A stretch of DNA of 64,000 nucleotides from Microglena sp. YARC (GCA_022414725.1 JAJSRW010002157.1:1-64000); one strand, 5' to 3'. Shown: positions 19,185 to 29,674, numbered from the stretch's first letter. Numbers and translations: made by a program. Notes: a model not told the origin generated them from the letters alone.

Positions 19185-20869
19185 ATGCAGTGGGGACTCG
19201 GTGTTGAGCACGAGTTCAACGTCTCTCTATCTTCTTCCCCGCGTGCGCAAACGCTCCTTCCGTCAAAGGTCCTCCCCGAGTACGGCGGGTCGTATTACTC
19301 TTCGATAAAAAACGATGAGAGCGTGTCCGCCGTGCGCGCACCCGCAGGCGTCGACCTGGACACAAAGGCGATCCGCGAGCACCTGCAGCACATCGCAGGA
19401 CTGGACGGGCTTTTCTTGGACTCCGAAAAAGCAATGTCTAACGCGTCCAGGTCATTGTCGATTAAAACCTTCATGCGCAAGCAAGGCAAGGATACCGTAC
19501 AGACGAGCATTTACAGTGGGGACACACTGTTTGTCACCTGCTGCTATGATGACATCTATTCGATCACGGTGATCCCGAACGAAAAGCGACCTAGCACACC
19601 GCTGTCAGATGAGGGAATCACCGGCGAGGAGGGAATCACCGGCGCGCAGATATTTCCGTGGAGCGGCAGAATCACCCCACAGGGCGACGCCTTATACGAG
19701 GGCAGCTTCCACGTCTGGGTGACGCTCCCGCACGATCGCAATGTAAACATGACCTTGCGCGAGTACAAGCTGCTGCAACTGCAGCACGCGTACCTGGGCC
19801 ATCTTCTGCAGACGGTTGAGCCATTGCTCATAAGTCTTTTCTCGGGCGACCCCCGCGCCCTGGGCGACGACAAGAACACGCACAACCGCGCCAGCATGCG
19901 CGCGGACACCAGTTACTATGCCGGATATGGCACCACAGCCGTGAAGTACATCGCGCGAGGGCCGGACGTCGATTCGATTACCGGGTTCCAGGTCATGTGG
20001 TTAGAAAACGAGTCGGACATGCTGGCAAGACGCGGGGCACGCATGCAGCGCGACGACATGTCCAAGATATTCGTGTGGATCGATGGCAAAAAAGTCCCGT
20101 TCACAGCATGCATTGGCTCACACATGCGGAACGGGTATTATTACCCTAATTACACGTGGAATATCCCATTATATAAGAGTCCAGAGGCAGGGACGGGGGC
20201 CGACATCCGCAGCAGGCTCTGCGACTCTTTAGACATGTCCCTGAAGAAGGGCTGGGTGCCCCTCTGGCTCCGCGTCCGCGACACACTGGAACTCCGGTTC
20301 GTGCATGAAGAGGGGACACCGAAGGTCAAGGTGTCGCGGAACGCGCCGATTGACGCGAGGCGGTGGGGGAAGGAACTCGTCGGCATCGAGTTCCGCGCGA
20401 TCGACAACATGCCCACGCACGAAATCGATCATGTGCTTCACCTTGTCGTGCTCTTGGGCGCAGCCGCCGTCTCGCAGGTCGAAAAAATATGGCATGATAA
20501 CGCCGACTCTGACCCAGACACCCAAGCCTTCTTTGCCACGCACGCCGCCACCCTCTCGCCCCACTGGAACGCCGCGCTCGACGCCGTCCGCAAGCAGGGA
20601 GCGCACGCCCCATTACCCAAGGCGTACACCACCTACATCGCGTCCCAGGCGGGTATTTCATCCCTGAAGACACGCAATGCATCCGCCACCGCGTTCGGTG
20701 CGCTGCAGGACTTCGCGAAGAGCCTTCACGCAGAGTACTTTGCCCACTCCGTCACAGCCTTATGCATCCGCGGTCGAACGACGAAGGACCGCCCGCGTTC
20801 TCGAACACCAACCAGGAGGCGTGGGAAGCGATGTACAACGAATTGGATGCTACGGAAAAATATTGGTAG
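19185..20869 (+). pseudogene. Amidoligase / glutamate-cysteine ligase-like protein, 3' frameshift
   Basis: From the ATG at 19185 a frame of about 525 good codons. GLGVEHEFNV (residues 4-13) fits the first metal/nucleotide-binding Glu motif of the glutamate-cysteine ligase-like fold. GSFHVWVTLPHD (about 174-185) could be the H-x-H-like strand, and GIEFRAIDNMPTHEIDHVL (about 401-419) the conserved 'EFR..D' strand. These enzymes join a carboxylate to an amine with ATP; giant viruses carry amidoligases of this fold with unknown substrates. Near 20760 the frame shifts: the natural C-terminus (AFSNTNQEAWEAMYNELDA, ending at 20869) is in another frame, while the long frame runs on into a transposon end (20975). 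Function is inferred from fold motifs only. Confidence 0.6.
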
Positions 20870-20929
20870 AAAAGTCAAAATTGGACGCACCATATCTCGT
20901 CGCAATGATGAACAGAGCGACGCATTCTA

Positions 20930-21152
20930 CAGTCGGCAGAACAGTAAAATGAAACATATATCAGATGGAAATTAATGTACGACATTGCCGTTAGAAAAAT
21001 GTATTGTATGCAGCCCATTTCAGATTGTCTCCAACTATTTCATGTTCGTAAACACAGAAGTCAGAAACCAGTCTTAGCGCCAATTTTGTAACGGCGATGT
21101 CGTACATTTATTTCCATCTGATATTTCTTTCATTTTACTGTTCCGCCGACTG
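20930..21152. mobile_element. 223-bp Tc1/mariner-type MITE, complete
   Basis: Left end CAGTCGGCAGAACAGTAAAA, right end its inverse (ending CTGTTCCGCCGACTG), each flanked by TA, the target site of Tc1/mariner elements. The inverted repeats extend about 60 bp inwards (through 'atcagatggaaat' and 'cgacat'). The interior is too short for a transposase. It lies between the amidoligase-like gene and the next gene and supplies the last codons of both. Confidence 0.9.
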
Positions 21153-21663
21153 TAGCTACATTGCATGATTTGATTGCAAACCTTTGAAAGGCCATGGTTC
21201 CGTACAAAACGGTGTAGTCTGAAATGATTTGATCTCGGAGTTCAGGAGTGCTTTCGTTGTTTTGATACCATTTGATTAGCCGTTCGCAATTGATTTCAAT
21301 ATTTGGCGGATAGGTGCCTGTTGAGTGTATCCATTGAATAACAATGCATACAAGTTGTGTGGCAAGATTTTTGTCGATTGATGGAGGGTGTTGCAAAACT
21401 TGAGTTATATCCATTTTAAGATATGCATTGTTTTGAAAGGCCATGGTTCCGTACAAAACGTTGTAGTCGGAAATGATTTGATCTCGGAGTTCAGGAGTGC
21501 TTTCGTTGTTTTGATACCATTTGATTAGCCGTTCGCAATTGATTTCAATATTTGGCGGATAGGTGCCTGTTGAGTGTATCCATTGAATAACAATGCATAC
21601 AAGTTGTGTGGCAATATTTTTGTCGATTGATGGAGGGAGTTGTAAAACTTGAGTTATATCCAT
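21130..21663 (-). CDS. Protein made of two 83-residue direct repeats
   Basis: About 177 residues from the ATG at 21663 (the frame is open back to a TTG at 21687). It consists of two nearly identical copies of an 83-residue unit (249-bp DNA repeat): AYLKMDITQVLQ, PPSIDKN, ATQLVCIVIQWIHSTGTY, CERLIKWYQNNESTPEL, SDYxVLYGTMAFQ. The unit looks all-helical. The last 10 residues (NVATVGGTVK) are translated transposon end, so the original C-terminus is lost. High DNA identity between units points to a recent tandem duplication. No family recognised. Confidence 0.6.
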   Translation of the reverse strand: MDITQVLQLPPSIDKNIATQLVCIVIQWIHSTGTYPPNIEINCERLIKWYQNNESTPELRDQIISDYNVLYGTMAFQNNAYLKMDITQVLQHPPSIDKNLATQLVCIVIQWIHSTGTYPPNIEINCERLIKWYQNNESTPELRDQIISDYTVLYGTMAFQRFAIKSCNVATVGGTVK

Positions 21664-21748
21664 TTTAAGATATGCATTAGCAAACAATAATACATTGTAT
21701 TACGCATTGTTTATTATGCATCGGTTGATAAACGGACTGATGGATGTA

Positions 21749-22177
21749 CACTCGACGGAATACTAAAATGAAACCGCTTTCTGGAGTGTACGGCACACCT
21801 TACGGTGTAACCTAATGGTGTAGCAACCCACGGGGCAGTGGAACACCAATACGATTTTGAATCAACAAATTGCAGGATGTTAACGAGAATATCGTGGTTC
21901 TTTTTTAGATCACGGCTCTCCATCCTGCAGACTATCGTTCTTTTGTCGGTACTTTCGAGAGTGTCCATTGAAGGACCAGCCGCACTTAAGCGATCGACTC
22001 TTCCCCGGTACCGTGGCCCAAAAGAACACGGGGTCTTTGTTGATGTGCAATGCGTCATGAAAGGAGGTTTCTTTGCTGGACGGGCCATTTTGTAGGACCA
22101 TCCACTCGTACACTATAACGTCTGTCGACGCCTTAAACCGTTTATTGGGATGTTTCATTTTACTGTTCCGCCGACTG
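21749..22177. mobile_element. Family A MITE, about 429 bp
   Basis: TA-flanked, with ends CACTCGACGGAATACTAAAA and (inverse) CAGTCGGCGGAACAGTAAAA, so the two ends belong to related but distinct end types. The interior ('acggggcagtggaacacc', 'agcgatcgactcttcc', 'acacggggtctttgttg') is shared with 29730-30128, 45005-45265 and 53866-54282. No full transposase frame is visible. Confidence 0.85.
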
Positions 22178-22251
22178 TAGTAGGAGAGGAGACAGTCAAC
22201 ACCATTCCCGGTGATCCAAATGCTTAAAAATATGTACCGGTATTACTGTAA

Positions 22252-23057
22252 ATGATGATTCATAGAAGTGTGGATGGCATCGTGATTCTGCGATGCATGA
22301 AAAAACCGGTGCACATGTGGTATTGGCACACGTGCGTGCACCGCATCCGAGCGGTGCACCCGACCATGCCGGTGGTCATCGTAGACGACCACTCGGACCC
22401 GGACATGCGCGCAGCATGCATCCCCATCGAAGGGACGATACCTCATCTTACCGTGATTGAATCGGACTTGCAGGCGGGGGCTGGTGAGATCCTTCCGTTG
22501 TACTACATGTTCACTAAGCGCTTGTTTGAGACGGCGCTGGTCATTCACGACGCTATGTTCCTGAACCAACCTATACCTGAGTCTATTGCCCTACACACCC
22601 CGGCTTCAGGTTCCTGTGGCACTTTTCGAGCAACTTCAGACACGAGGAGGCCACTATGCAGACGATGGGCGCTCTATCTTCGGAAACGCAAGAGGAGATC
22701 ATGCGTGTGTACAATAATGGGGGGGAATGGTTGGGGTGCTTCGGCACCGCTATGTACGTCACGCTAGACGCACTCGATAGTCTAGAGACACGGTTTTCGG
22801 GCATCACCAAACTCGCCGCGACTGTCAATACTAGAAGCATGCGCAGTGGCCTAGAGAGAGTCATCCCCTTAATGCTAATGATCATAAACGATGACGAGTC
22901 GTCGACGACCTGTGTGTATTCGAAATGTGAGTATTCGGTGTTTGGGGACATTTTTTTTAATCATCCTATGCCATTCAAGCTGACCTTTGAGAATTACATG
23001 CAGAATACAGGCACGTTCAAGAACCGGCCGGTTGTCAAAGTGTGGTCCGAAAGATAA
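22252..23057 (+). pseudogene. Glycosyltransferase-like gene with a frameshift
   Basis: The first frame (22252 to about 22600) has a Rossmann-like start typical of GT-A enzymes: YWHTCVHRIRAVHPTMPVVI followed by VDDHSD, then LPLYYMFTKRLFETALVIHD. A one-base shift near 22605 moves the rest into a second frame (WHFSSNFRHEEATMQTMGAL, then EWLGCFGTAMYVTLDALDSL and SVFGDIFFNHPMPF), ending at 23057. The combined length of about 268 residues and the motif order match a family of giant-virus glycosyltransferase-like proteins, from memory. Such enzymes decorate virion proteins or fibres. The break may be real decay or a base error. Confidence 0.6.
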
Positions 23058-23146
23058 CACGTTATTCACTTTTTCCACGAAATGCGGAAGCGTTCGGGGG
23101 CGAAGACGACGAGACCTGTACCGGTAGATAACATAATTCCCTTGTA

Positions 23147-23725
23147 TCACCCTTTGTGATGATGACGTTTGAAGTGTTTTACATTGGAACGATGATTACT
23201 TGAATGACGGTCGTACATCTCTTCGAAGGTGTTCTTTTTGACCATGTAGAACCCGTCTTCTCCTTCCTTTACGACATAGTCTCCTGGGTGGACCGTCATG
23301 CTTTCTCCCCATGGCGCAGTGAACGTGTGCGCTGTATTGGATGTGTAGAGCGCCGCCTGTCGTGTGACGTCTCGTACCGTGAGATGTGCGTCGACGATGT
23401 CGTACATGGTCAAAATCTTTGTGAAGGTGACGACGTACTGTTTGTTGTACTTTCCGCATATGATGATGTCTCCTGCCATTGCAACGTTGGTCGTCTCGTT
23501 TCCGGACTCACTCATGAGTTTGGTCGTGATCTTCGTTTTCCGCTTTGCGATGGTGAACGTCATGGGTCGTAGATCGGTGCGTTCCTGGACAAACGAGTAC
23601 TTGAGACTCTTTTTGACCACATCGTTGAACTTGAGTTCCGCCAACACTCGGGTGTCGTTGTTCCTACGTGAGTTCATTTTTTTAGATACTGTACAAGTTA
23701 TTTTTTGTTTCTTCCGGTTCATCAT
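23147..23725 (-). CDS. Hypothetical protein with PGDYVV motif
   Basis: A 192-residue protein, ATG start. The N-terminal 20 residues are very basic (NRKKQKITCTVSKKMNSRR). The centre has beta-rich segments (NVAMAGDIIICGKYNKQYVV, TFTKILTMYDIVDAHLTV). The C-terminus carries MTVHPGDYVVKEGEDGFYMV and KNTFEEMY, a pattern found in small phage and viral proteins of unknown role. The last residues are His/Lys-rich. The gene converges with the glycosyltransferase-like gene. No function assigned. Confidence 0.55.
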   Translation of the reverse strand: MMNRKKQKITCTVSKKMNSRRNNDTRVLAELKFNDVVKKSLKYSFVQERTDLRPMTFTIAKRKTKITTKLMSESGNETTNVAMAGDIIICGKYNKQYVVTFTKILTMYDIVDAHLTVRDVTRQAALYTSNTAHTFTAPWGESMTVHPGDYVVKEGEDGFYMVKKNTFEEMYDRHSSNHRSNVKHFKRHHHKG

Positions 23726-23744
23726 CTTAGGTCTGTCATGAGAA

Positions 23745-23903
23745 AGCGAGAGTTTCGCCGAGACGCGCCGAGATATGGGGACACAGACGGTTGAACGGTT
23801 TACTAAATATCGTTCTTCCTCTTCAACCCCTAACGTTGCTTAAAAGCAACGAACGATCTGCAGTTTGGATGATCATAAGGGGTGTGTCCCACTTTATTTA
23901 ATT
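23745..23903 (+). repeat. Family B repeat ending just before a start codon
   Basis: Shares 'acacagacggttgaacgg', 'cctaacgttgcttaaaagc', 'gatctgcagtttggatgat' and the terminal 'gtcccactttattt' with 8765-8990. The ATG of the next gene follows at 23914, so the repeat supplies its upstream region. Confidence 0.75.
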
Positions 23904-23913
23904 GCACACAATA

Positions 23914-25133
23914 ATGCTCGACGCCGAAATTAAGAGTCACATACTGGATCGAGTCAAATCTGGAGAATGCAAATGGGATTGGGGTCACTTGAGTGATAAT
24001 CCATACCTGACATGGGACGTCGTGTCGAGTAACCCAGACAAACCGTGGGATTGGCGTAAATTGTGCTTAAACCCCAATGTTGTCACGTGGGACGTTGTGT
24101 CGAGTAACCCGGACAACCCATGGGACTGGCATTTATTGAGTGCGAATCCCAGGGTAGGTACGTGGGATATTGTCTCGAGTAACCCGGACAAACCATGGGA
24201 TTGGTATTGGTTGAGCACAAACCCCAGTGTAGCCTCATGGGACATTGTCTCGAGTAACCCGGACAAACCATGGGACTAGTGTGGATTGAGCACAAACCCC
24301 AGTGTAGCCTCGTGGGACATCGTGTCGAGTAACCTGGACAAGCCGTGGAACTGGTGTGGATTGAGTGTAAACCCCGGGGTAGACACATGGGACATTGTCT
24401 CGAGTAACCCGGACAAACCATGGGATTGGTATTGGTTGAGCACAAACATCTGGGTAGCCACCTGGGACATTGTCTCGAGTAACCCGGACAAGCCCTGGAA
24501 CTGGCGTGGATTGAGTGTGAATCCCAGGGTAGCCACGTGGGACATTGTCTCGAGTAACCCGGACAAACCATGGGATTGGTATTGGTTGAGCACAAACCCC
24601 AGTGTAGCCTCGTGGGACATTGTCTCGAGTAACCCGGACAAACCATGGGACTGGCTGGATTGAGTGTAAACCCCGGGGTAGCCACCTGGGACATTGTCTC
24701 GAGTAACCCGGACAAACCATGGGATTGGTATTGGTTGAGCACAAACCCCAGTGTAGCCTCGTGGGACATTGTCTCGAGTAACCCGGACAAACCATGGGAG
24801 TGGTATGGATTGAGTGTAAACCCCGGGGTAGCCACCTGGGACATTGTCTCGAGTAACCTTGACAAACCATGGGATTGGTTTTATTTGAGCTCAAACAATA
24901 GTTGCTTGGTCACCTGGGACAATGTCTTGAGTAACCCGGACAAACCATGGGACTGGTGCAGATTGAGTAGAAACCGCAACATGTTGGTATCCGTCCAAGA
25001 CGCGTGCTGTTTAGTGCGAAGTCACAGAGCCGCAGCGACTATTCAGGAAACATGGAGACACGTGAATACAAACCCGATTTATGTTGTGTGCCGACGCCGA
25101 CTCTTGAAAGAATTCAGTACACTCCCTACATGA
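23914..25133 (+). pseudogene. Trp-Asp-Trp repeat protein 1 (TAG stop and frameshift)
   Basis: From ATG 23914 an N-terminal cap (LDAEIKSHILDRVKSGECKW) precedes repeats of about 23 residues with consensus NPxVATWDIVSSNPDKPWDW and xxLS. About 15 units follow, then a C-terminal domain with an IQ-like motif (AAATIQETWRHVNTNPIYVV). An in-frame TAG at 24277-24279 replaces the Trp codon expected in WDW (TGG to TAG), and a small deletion near 24655 shifts the frame. Similar Trp-rich repeat proteins are common in giant viruses, with no known function. The paralogue at 25846 has the same caps. Confidence 0.85.
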
Positions 25134-25206
25134 CAATGTAATTAGCCCAAAACGTCTCTCGTACAATCAGAGACATTTCAATCCAAAAAATGTTTCAAAC
25201 AGAAGT

Positions 25207-25737
25207 CTACAGTCGGCTGAACAGTAAAATGAAACATATATCAGTTGGAAATAAATGTACGACATCGCCGTTAGAAAAATGGCGTTAAGAATGGTCGCTG
25301 ACTTGGGTGTGTTAAAAACTTCTGTTTTTACGAACATCAGTCGTTCTACGTATCGGTGATGAGTGGTTGTTATGTCACACTCTCTTGAAGAAGCCCCAAA
25401 GGTCTCTCATCGCGACCAGTAGGCTGTGAGGGTGTACTGCACCCGTAAAAAAATCCAAGAAAAACATCGGAGGGGTGGCTTAGCCACCTCTCTTGTCGAT
25501 ATCAACAAATCGATCAAGCGATACGAGGACTGCGATTCTCTCCAGAAAACAGCACTTACTCGGACCGGGACCGCTCCTCTACTCTCACAATCGCATGGAA
25601 CTGTTGGGTATAAGGAGACCGCTTCCATTTTCCCGGTGCAAGGCTGCGTGTTGTTGACGGGCTACAACAAACAGGTGTGGCCGTACACTCCAGAAAGCGG
25701 TTTCATTTATATGTTCCGTCGAGTGTACTTGAGAAGA
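25207..25737 (+). mobile_element. Tc1/mariner-ended remnant with Fanzor-like fragment
   Basis: Left end at about 25209 (CAGTCGGCTGAACAGTAAAA), then the first part of the mariner transposase gene ('gttaagaatggtcgctgac'), then bases 25385-25600 matching the 3' part of the Fanzor-like gene at 43050-43290 ('aaaggtctc', 'cgcgaccag', 'gaaaaacatcggaggggtgg'), then the right end at 25700-25733. It is a shortened copy of the element at 42038-43458 with large internal deletions. Confidence 0.75.
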
Positions 25738-25845
25738 ATACCATGTGACCGCATCCAGTTTCCATGTTCTCCATGTTCCACTGCCCAGTTATTTGAGTGT
25801 AAAAGAATGGTCCAACTCTATTTGAGAACAACCGTGAGAACAATA

Positions 25846-27144
25846 ATGCACGGCGACGAAATTAACAGTGACATACTGGATCGAGTCAAATCCGGAGAAT
25901 GCAAATGGGATTGGGGTCAATTGAGTGATAATCCATACCTGACATGGGACGTCGTGTCGAGTAACCCAGACAAACCGTGGGATTGGGGTAAATTGTGCTT
26001 AAACCCTAGTGTCGTCACGTGGGACATTGTATCGAGTAACCCGGACAAACCATGGGATTGGTATTGGTTGAGCACAAACGCGAGTGTAGCCACCTGGGAC
26101 ATTGTCTCGAGTAACCTGGACAAACCATGGGATTGGCGTGGATTGAGTGCGAATCCCGGAGTAGCCACTTGGGACATCGTGTCGAGTAACCTGGACAGAC
26201 CATGGGATTGGAGTGGATTGAGCACAAACACCAGTGTAGCCACATGGGAAATCGTGTCGAGTAACCTGGACAAACCATGGGATTGATATTGGTTGAGCAC
26301 AAACGCGAGTGTAGCCACCTGGGACATTGTCTCGAGTAACCTGGACAAACCATGGGATTGGCGTGGATTGAGTGCGAATCCTGGAGTAGCCACTTGGGAC
26401 ATCGTGTCGAGTAACTCGGACAAACCATGGGATTGGTATTGGTTGAGCATAAACCCTGGTGTAGCCACATGGGATTGGCGTGGATTGAGTGCGAATCCCG
26501 GAGTAGCCACTTGGGACATCGTGTCGAGTAGCCTGGACAAACCATGGGATTGGTATTGGTTGAGCACAAACCCCAGTGTAGCCACATGGGACATCGTGTC
26601 GAGTAACCTGGACAAACCATGGGATTGGCGTGGATTGAGCTTAAACGCGAGTGTAGCCACCTGGGATGTTGTCGTGACGAACCCGGACAAACCATGGGAC
26701 TGGTATGGGTTGAGTGCGAATCCCAGTGTAGCCTCGTGGGACATTGTCTCGAGTAACCTGGACAAACCATGGGATTGGCGTGGATTGAGTGCGAATCCCG
26801 GAGTAGCCACCTGGGACATCGTGTCGAGTAACCTTGACAAACAATGGGATTGGTTTTATTTGAGCTCAAACAATAGTTGCGTTGTCACCTGGGACAATGT
26901 AGTTAAGAACAAGGACAAACCATGGGACTGGCATTTATTGAGTAGCAACCGCAACATGTTGGTATCCGTCCAAGACGCGTGCCGTTTAGTGCGAAGTCGC
27001 AGAGCCGCAGCGACTATTCAGAAAACATGGAGACACGTGAATACAAACCCGATTTATGTTGTGTGCCGACACCGACTCTTGAAAGAATTCATTACACTCC
27101 CGTCGGTGAGTACAATGCAATGGGTTGAAGGGTCGCAACAGTAG
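25846..27144 (+). pseudogene. Trp-Asp-Trp repeat protein 2 (in-frame TGA)
   Basis: ATG at 25846 gives the same cap as its paralogue (HGDEINSDILDRVKSGECKW). About 17 repeats of the NPxVATWDIVSSNLDKPWDW type follow and the same C-terminal IQ-like segment (AAATIQKTWRHVNTNP). An in-frame TGA at 26284-26286 sits where every other unit has the third Trp of WDW (TGG to TGA). No frameshift is seen; apart from that codon the 432-codon frame is open to 27144. The upstream sequence contains CTATTTGAGAACAACCGTGA, a variant of the promoter-like motif, 20 bp from the ATG. The two paralogues differ mainly in repeat number. Confidence 0.85.
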
Positions 27145-27521
27145 GGCGTCCCACAAATTGCGTCGCCGACTGTCCGCCCTAAAAAAATATTCCTTCGTCA
27201 TCCAACTTTTCAGGTGTCCGTGATGTACTTAAAAATTGTAATAAGATCCATGAAAATTGTAATAAGATCCATGGCTCGCAGTCTGAGTTTTGGTCTGATT
27301 TTGACTGGTTGCGGAACATGGTCTGGAGCGGAATTGCTATTCTGAGTTGAAAATTCAAAAAATCCGCCGGGAGGCAGGACACCACTAACTGTTGTACATT
27401 GAAACCGCCTGTAACTCAAGTCGATACGGAGGCTCGCCAGGCTTGTGCAACCAAGGGTTTCTAGGGTTTATCACAACACATTATAAATCATCCTGTGCGC
27501 TTTCATGACACATTAATAGAA
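27145..27521. other. Gene-free stretch with repeat remnants
   Basis: Contains a 20-bp tandem duplication ('aaaattgtaataagatccat', 27232-27271) and, at 27352-27380, 'aaaaaatccgccgggaggca', the inverse of the family C tract found at 29685 and 34040. No gene seen. Confidence 0.5.
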
Positions 27522-29240
27522 ATGCATTCGCACACGCGAGCATCGTGTCCATTCCTAGCGTTTCCCCATGACATTCTTGATCGCGTTGCCATACTCTCTT
27601 CAAACCCCAAGATTGTATTAGTTTGTAAAACCCTGCGCAACGGATTTCCAGGATTGACCATTACCCGGCTGATCCAGCCACAACAGCGTGTTGGAGAGAT
27701 GATGGCGAAATGGGGGCGCGCCGACCTTCTAGCTGCATGCTTGGTGTCTGATCATATTGTCCAAGTTAAAGGGGCTCTACAAGTGAGGGCGAACCAAAAT
27801 GACAGCCAGATTCTCTATTTGGCCGCAAATGCAGGTCACGCAGATGTCTGCAAGTTGCTCATGGATCCAGCGGTGGCTGGAATTGAGTTCAGGGCCAGGG
27901 CGAACTCTAGCAACAGCAGGGCCTTGTGGGCGGCTGCCAAGGAAGGTCACTCAGATGACTGCAAGCTGCTCATGGATCCAGTTGTTGCTGGAATTGAGTT
28001 CAGGGCCCGTGCGAACTCTAGCTACAGCAAGGATTTGGGGCTGGCTACCACGGCAGGCCACGCAAATGTCTGCAAGCTGCTGATGGATCCGGAGGTGGCT
28101 GGACTTGAGTACAGGGCCCGTGCGAACTCCGACAACAGTTGGGCCTTGGGGGCGGCTGCCAAGGCAGGTCACGTAGATATCTGCAAGCTGCTGATGGATC
28201 CAGAGGTGGCTGGCCCCGAGTCCTGGGCACGTGCGAATTCTACCGACAGCTGGGCATTGTGGGCGGCTGCCAAGGCAGGCCACGTATATGTCTGCAAGCT
28301 GCTCATGGATCCAGCGGTGGCTGGCCCCGAGTCAAGGGCCAGGGCGAACTCTGGCGAGAGCAGGGCCTTGTGGGCGGCTGTCAAGGCAGGCCACTCAGAT
28401 GTATGCAAGCTGCTGATGGATCCAGCGGTGGCTGGACTTGAGTTCAGGGCCCGGGCGAACTCCGACAACTGCAAGGCCTTGTGGGAGGCTGCCAAGGCAG
28501 GCAACGCAGATGTCTGCAAGATGCTGATGGATCCAGAGATGTCGGGACTTGAGTACAGGGCCCGTGCGAACACAGTCAACAGCAGGGCCTTGTGGGAGGC
28601 GGCTACGTCAGGTCACGCAGATGTCTGCATGCTGCTGATGGATCCAGCGGTGGCTGGACTTGAGTTCAGGGCCCGGGCAAACTCCGACAACTGCAAGGCA
28701 TTGTGGGAGGCTGCCAAGGCAGGTCACGCAGATGTCTGCAAGCTGCTGATGGATCCAGCGGTGGCTGGAATTGAGTTCAGGGGCAGGGCGAACTCTAGCA
28801 ACAGCAGGGCCTTGTGGGCGGCTGCCAAGGAAGGTCACTCAGATGTCTGCAAGCTGCTCATGGATCCAGTTGTTGCTGGAATTGAGTTCAGGGCCCGTGC
28901 GAACTCTAGCTACAGCAAGGCTTTGTGGGCGGCTGCCACGGCAGGTCACGCAAATGTCTGCAAGCTGCTGACGGATCCGGAGGTGGCTGGACTTGAGTAC
29001 AGGGCCCGTGCGAACTCCGACAACATTTGGGCCTTGCGTGCGGCTGCCAAGGCAGGCCACGCAGATGTCTGCAAGCTGCTGATGGATCCAGCGGTGGCTG
29101 GACCCGAGTACTTGGCCCGTGCTAACTCTGTCAACAGCGGGGCATTGTGGGCGGCTGCCAAGGAAGGTCACTCAGATGTCTGCTTGCTACTGATGGAAGC
29201 CATTGTGAAGCTTGACAACAACTGGGTCTTGTCACTGTAG
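27522..29240 (+). CDS. F-box-like ankyrin-type repeat protein
   Basis: About 572 residues from the ATG at 27522 (the frame is open back to a GTG at 27495). Residues about 8-50 resemble an F-box-like start (FLAFPHDILDRVAILSSNPK). About fourteen repeats of 36 residues follow (108 bp), consensus NSRALWAAAKAGHADVCKLL then MDPAVAGLEFRARA. The 'A..GH.DVCKLLMD' core is ankyrin-like with a longer loop carrying RARANS. Units are very similar at DNA level. F-box/ankyrin proteins are abundant in giant viruses and poxviruses and are thought to recruit substrates to host ubiquitin ligases. It is fully open, in contrast to many neighbours. Confidence 0.8.
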   Translation: MHSHTRASCPFLAFPHDILDRVAILSSNPKIVLVCKTLRNGFPGLTITRLIQPQQRVGEMMAKWGRADLLAACLVSDHIVQVKGALQVRANQNDSQILYLAANAGHADVCKLLMDPAVAGIEFRARANSSNSRALWAAAKEGHSDDCKLLMDPVVAGIEFRARANSSYSKDLGLATTAGHANVCKLLMDPEVAGLEYRARANSDNSWALGAAAKAGHVDICKLLMDPEVAGPESWARANSTDSWALWAAAKAGHVYVCKLLMDPAVAGPESRARANSGESRALWAAVKAGHSDVCKLLMDPAVAGLEFRARANSDNCKALWEAAKAGNADVCKMLMDPEMSGLEYRARANTVNSRALWEAATSGHADVCMLLMDPAVAGLEFRARANSDNCKALWEAAKAGHADVCKLLMDPAVAGIEFRGRANSSNSRALWAAAKEGHSDVCKLLMDPVVAGIEFRARANSSYSKALWAAATAGHANVCKLLTDPEVAGLEYRARANSDNIWALRAAAKAGHADVCKLLMDPAVAGPEYLARANSVNSGALWAAAKEGHSDVCLLLMEAIVKLDNNWVLSL

Positions 29241-29289
29241 AATCGTTTAGTATAAAGAATGAATGGCCAAATAAAACACATTCATTGGA

Positions 29290-29571
29290 ATGAAAAACAT
29301 TGCATTGGAATGCCTCCCCAGGGACATCCAGATCAGAATATTGTCTCAGTGCAATATGGACATCCGCCGCATATGTGGGATAAAACCTGGAAAGATGCAA
29401 CTGCCCTTACAATTGCAGCAAAATTTAGATGACATCCTTCAGAGACAAATACAATACGTAGCCAAGTGGAAAACTGCTTACAACTACCTTCGAGCAGGCC
29501 ATCATAACCTATTCATAATGTTGTTGTGTAGTCTCACACAACATGAGATTACTAAAACCAAACCCTGGTGA
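29290..29571 (+). CDS. Small F-box-like protein
   Basis: A 93-residue protein, ATG start. The N-terminus reads LECLPRDIQIRILSQCNMDI followed by RRICGIKPGKM, similar to the F-box-like leader of many giant-virus proteins, in which the leader is followed by a region with 'KLxxP'. Here the rest is short and helical (NLDDILQRQIQYVAKWKTAY). It could be a complete small protein or a truncated one. It follows the ankyrin-type gene by 49 bp on the same strand. Confidence 0.6.
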   Translation: MKNIALECLPRDIQIRILSQCNMDIRRICGIKPGKMQLPLQLQQNLDDILQRQIQYVAKWKTAYNYLRAGHHNLFIMLLCSLTQHEITKTKPW

Positions 29572-29674
29572 GCTCACGAGAAGATGCCCCGAAGTTTGTT
29601 GGAGAAGCAAGTCGCCAAAAGCCATCCACTGTAACGCAAACCTCAAAATTGGTTATGATTCTTAATGGGATCAA

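Noticed and set aside
24083..26869. Long minus-strand frames across the Trp-repeat genes
   Set aside because: They are mirror frames of the repeats: the repeat period is a multiple of three, so antisense frames stay open. The plus-strand frames have proper caps, an IQ-like end and upstream motifs.
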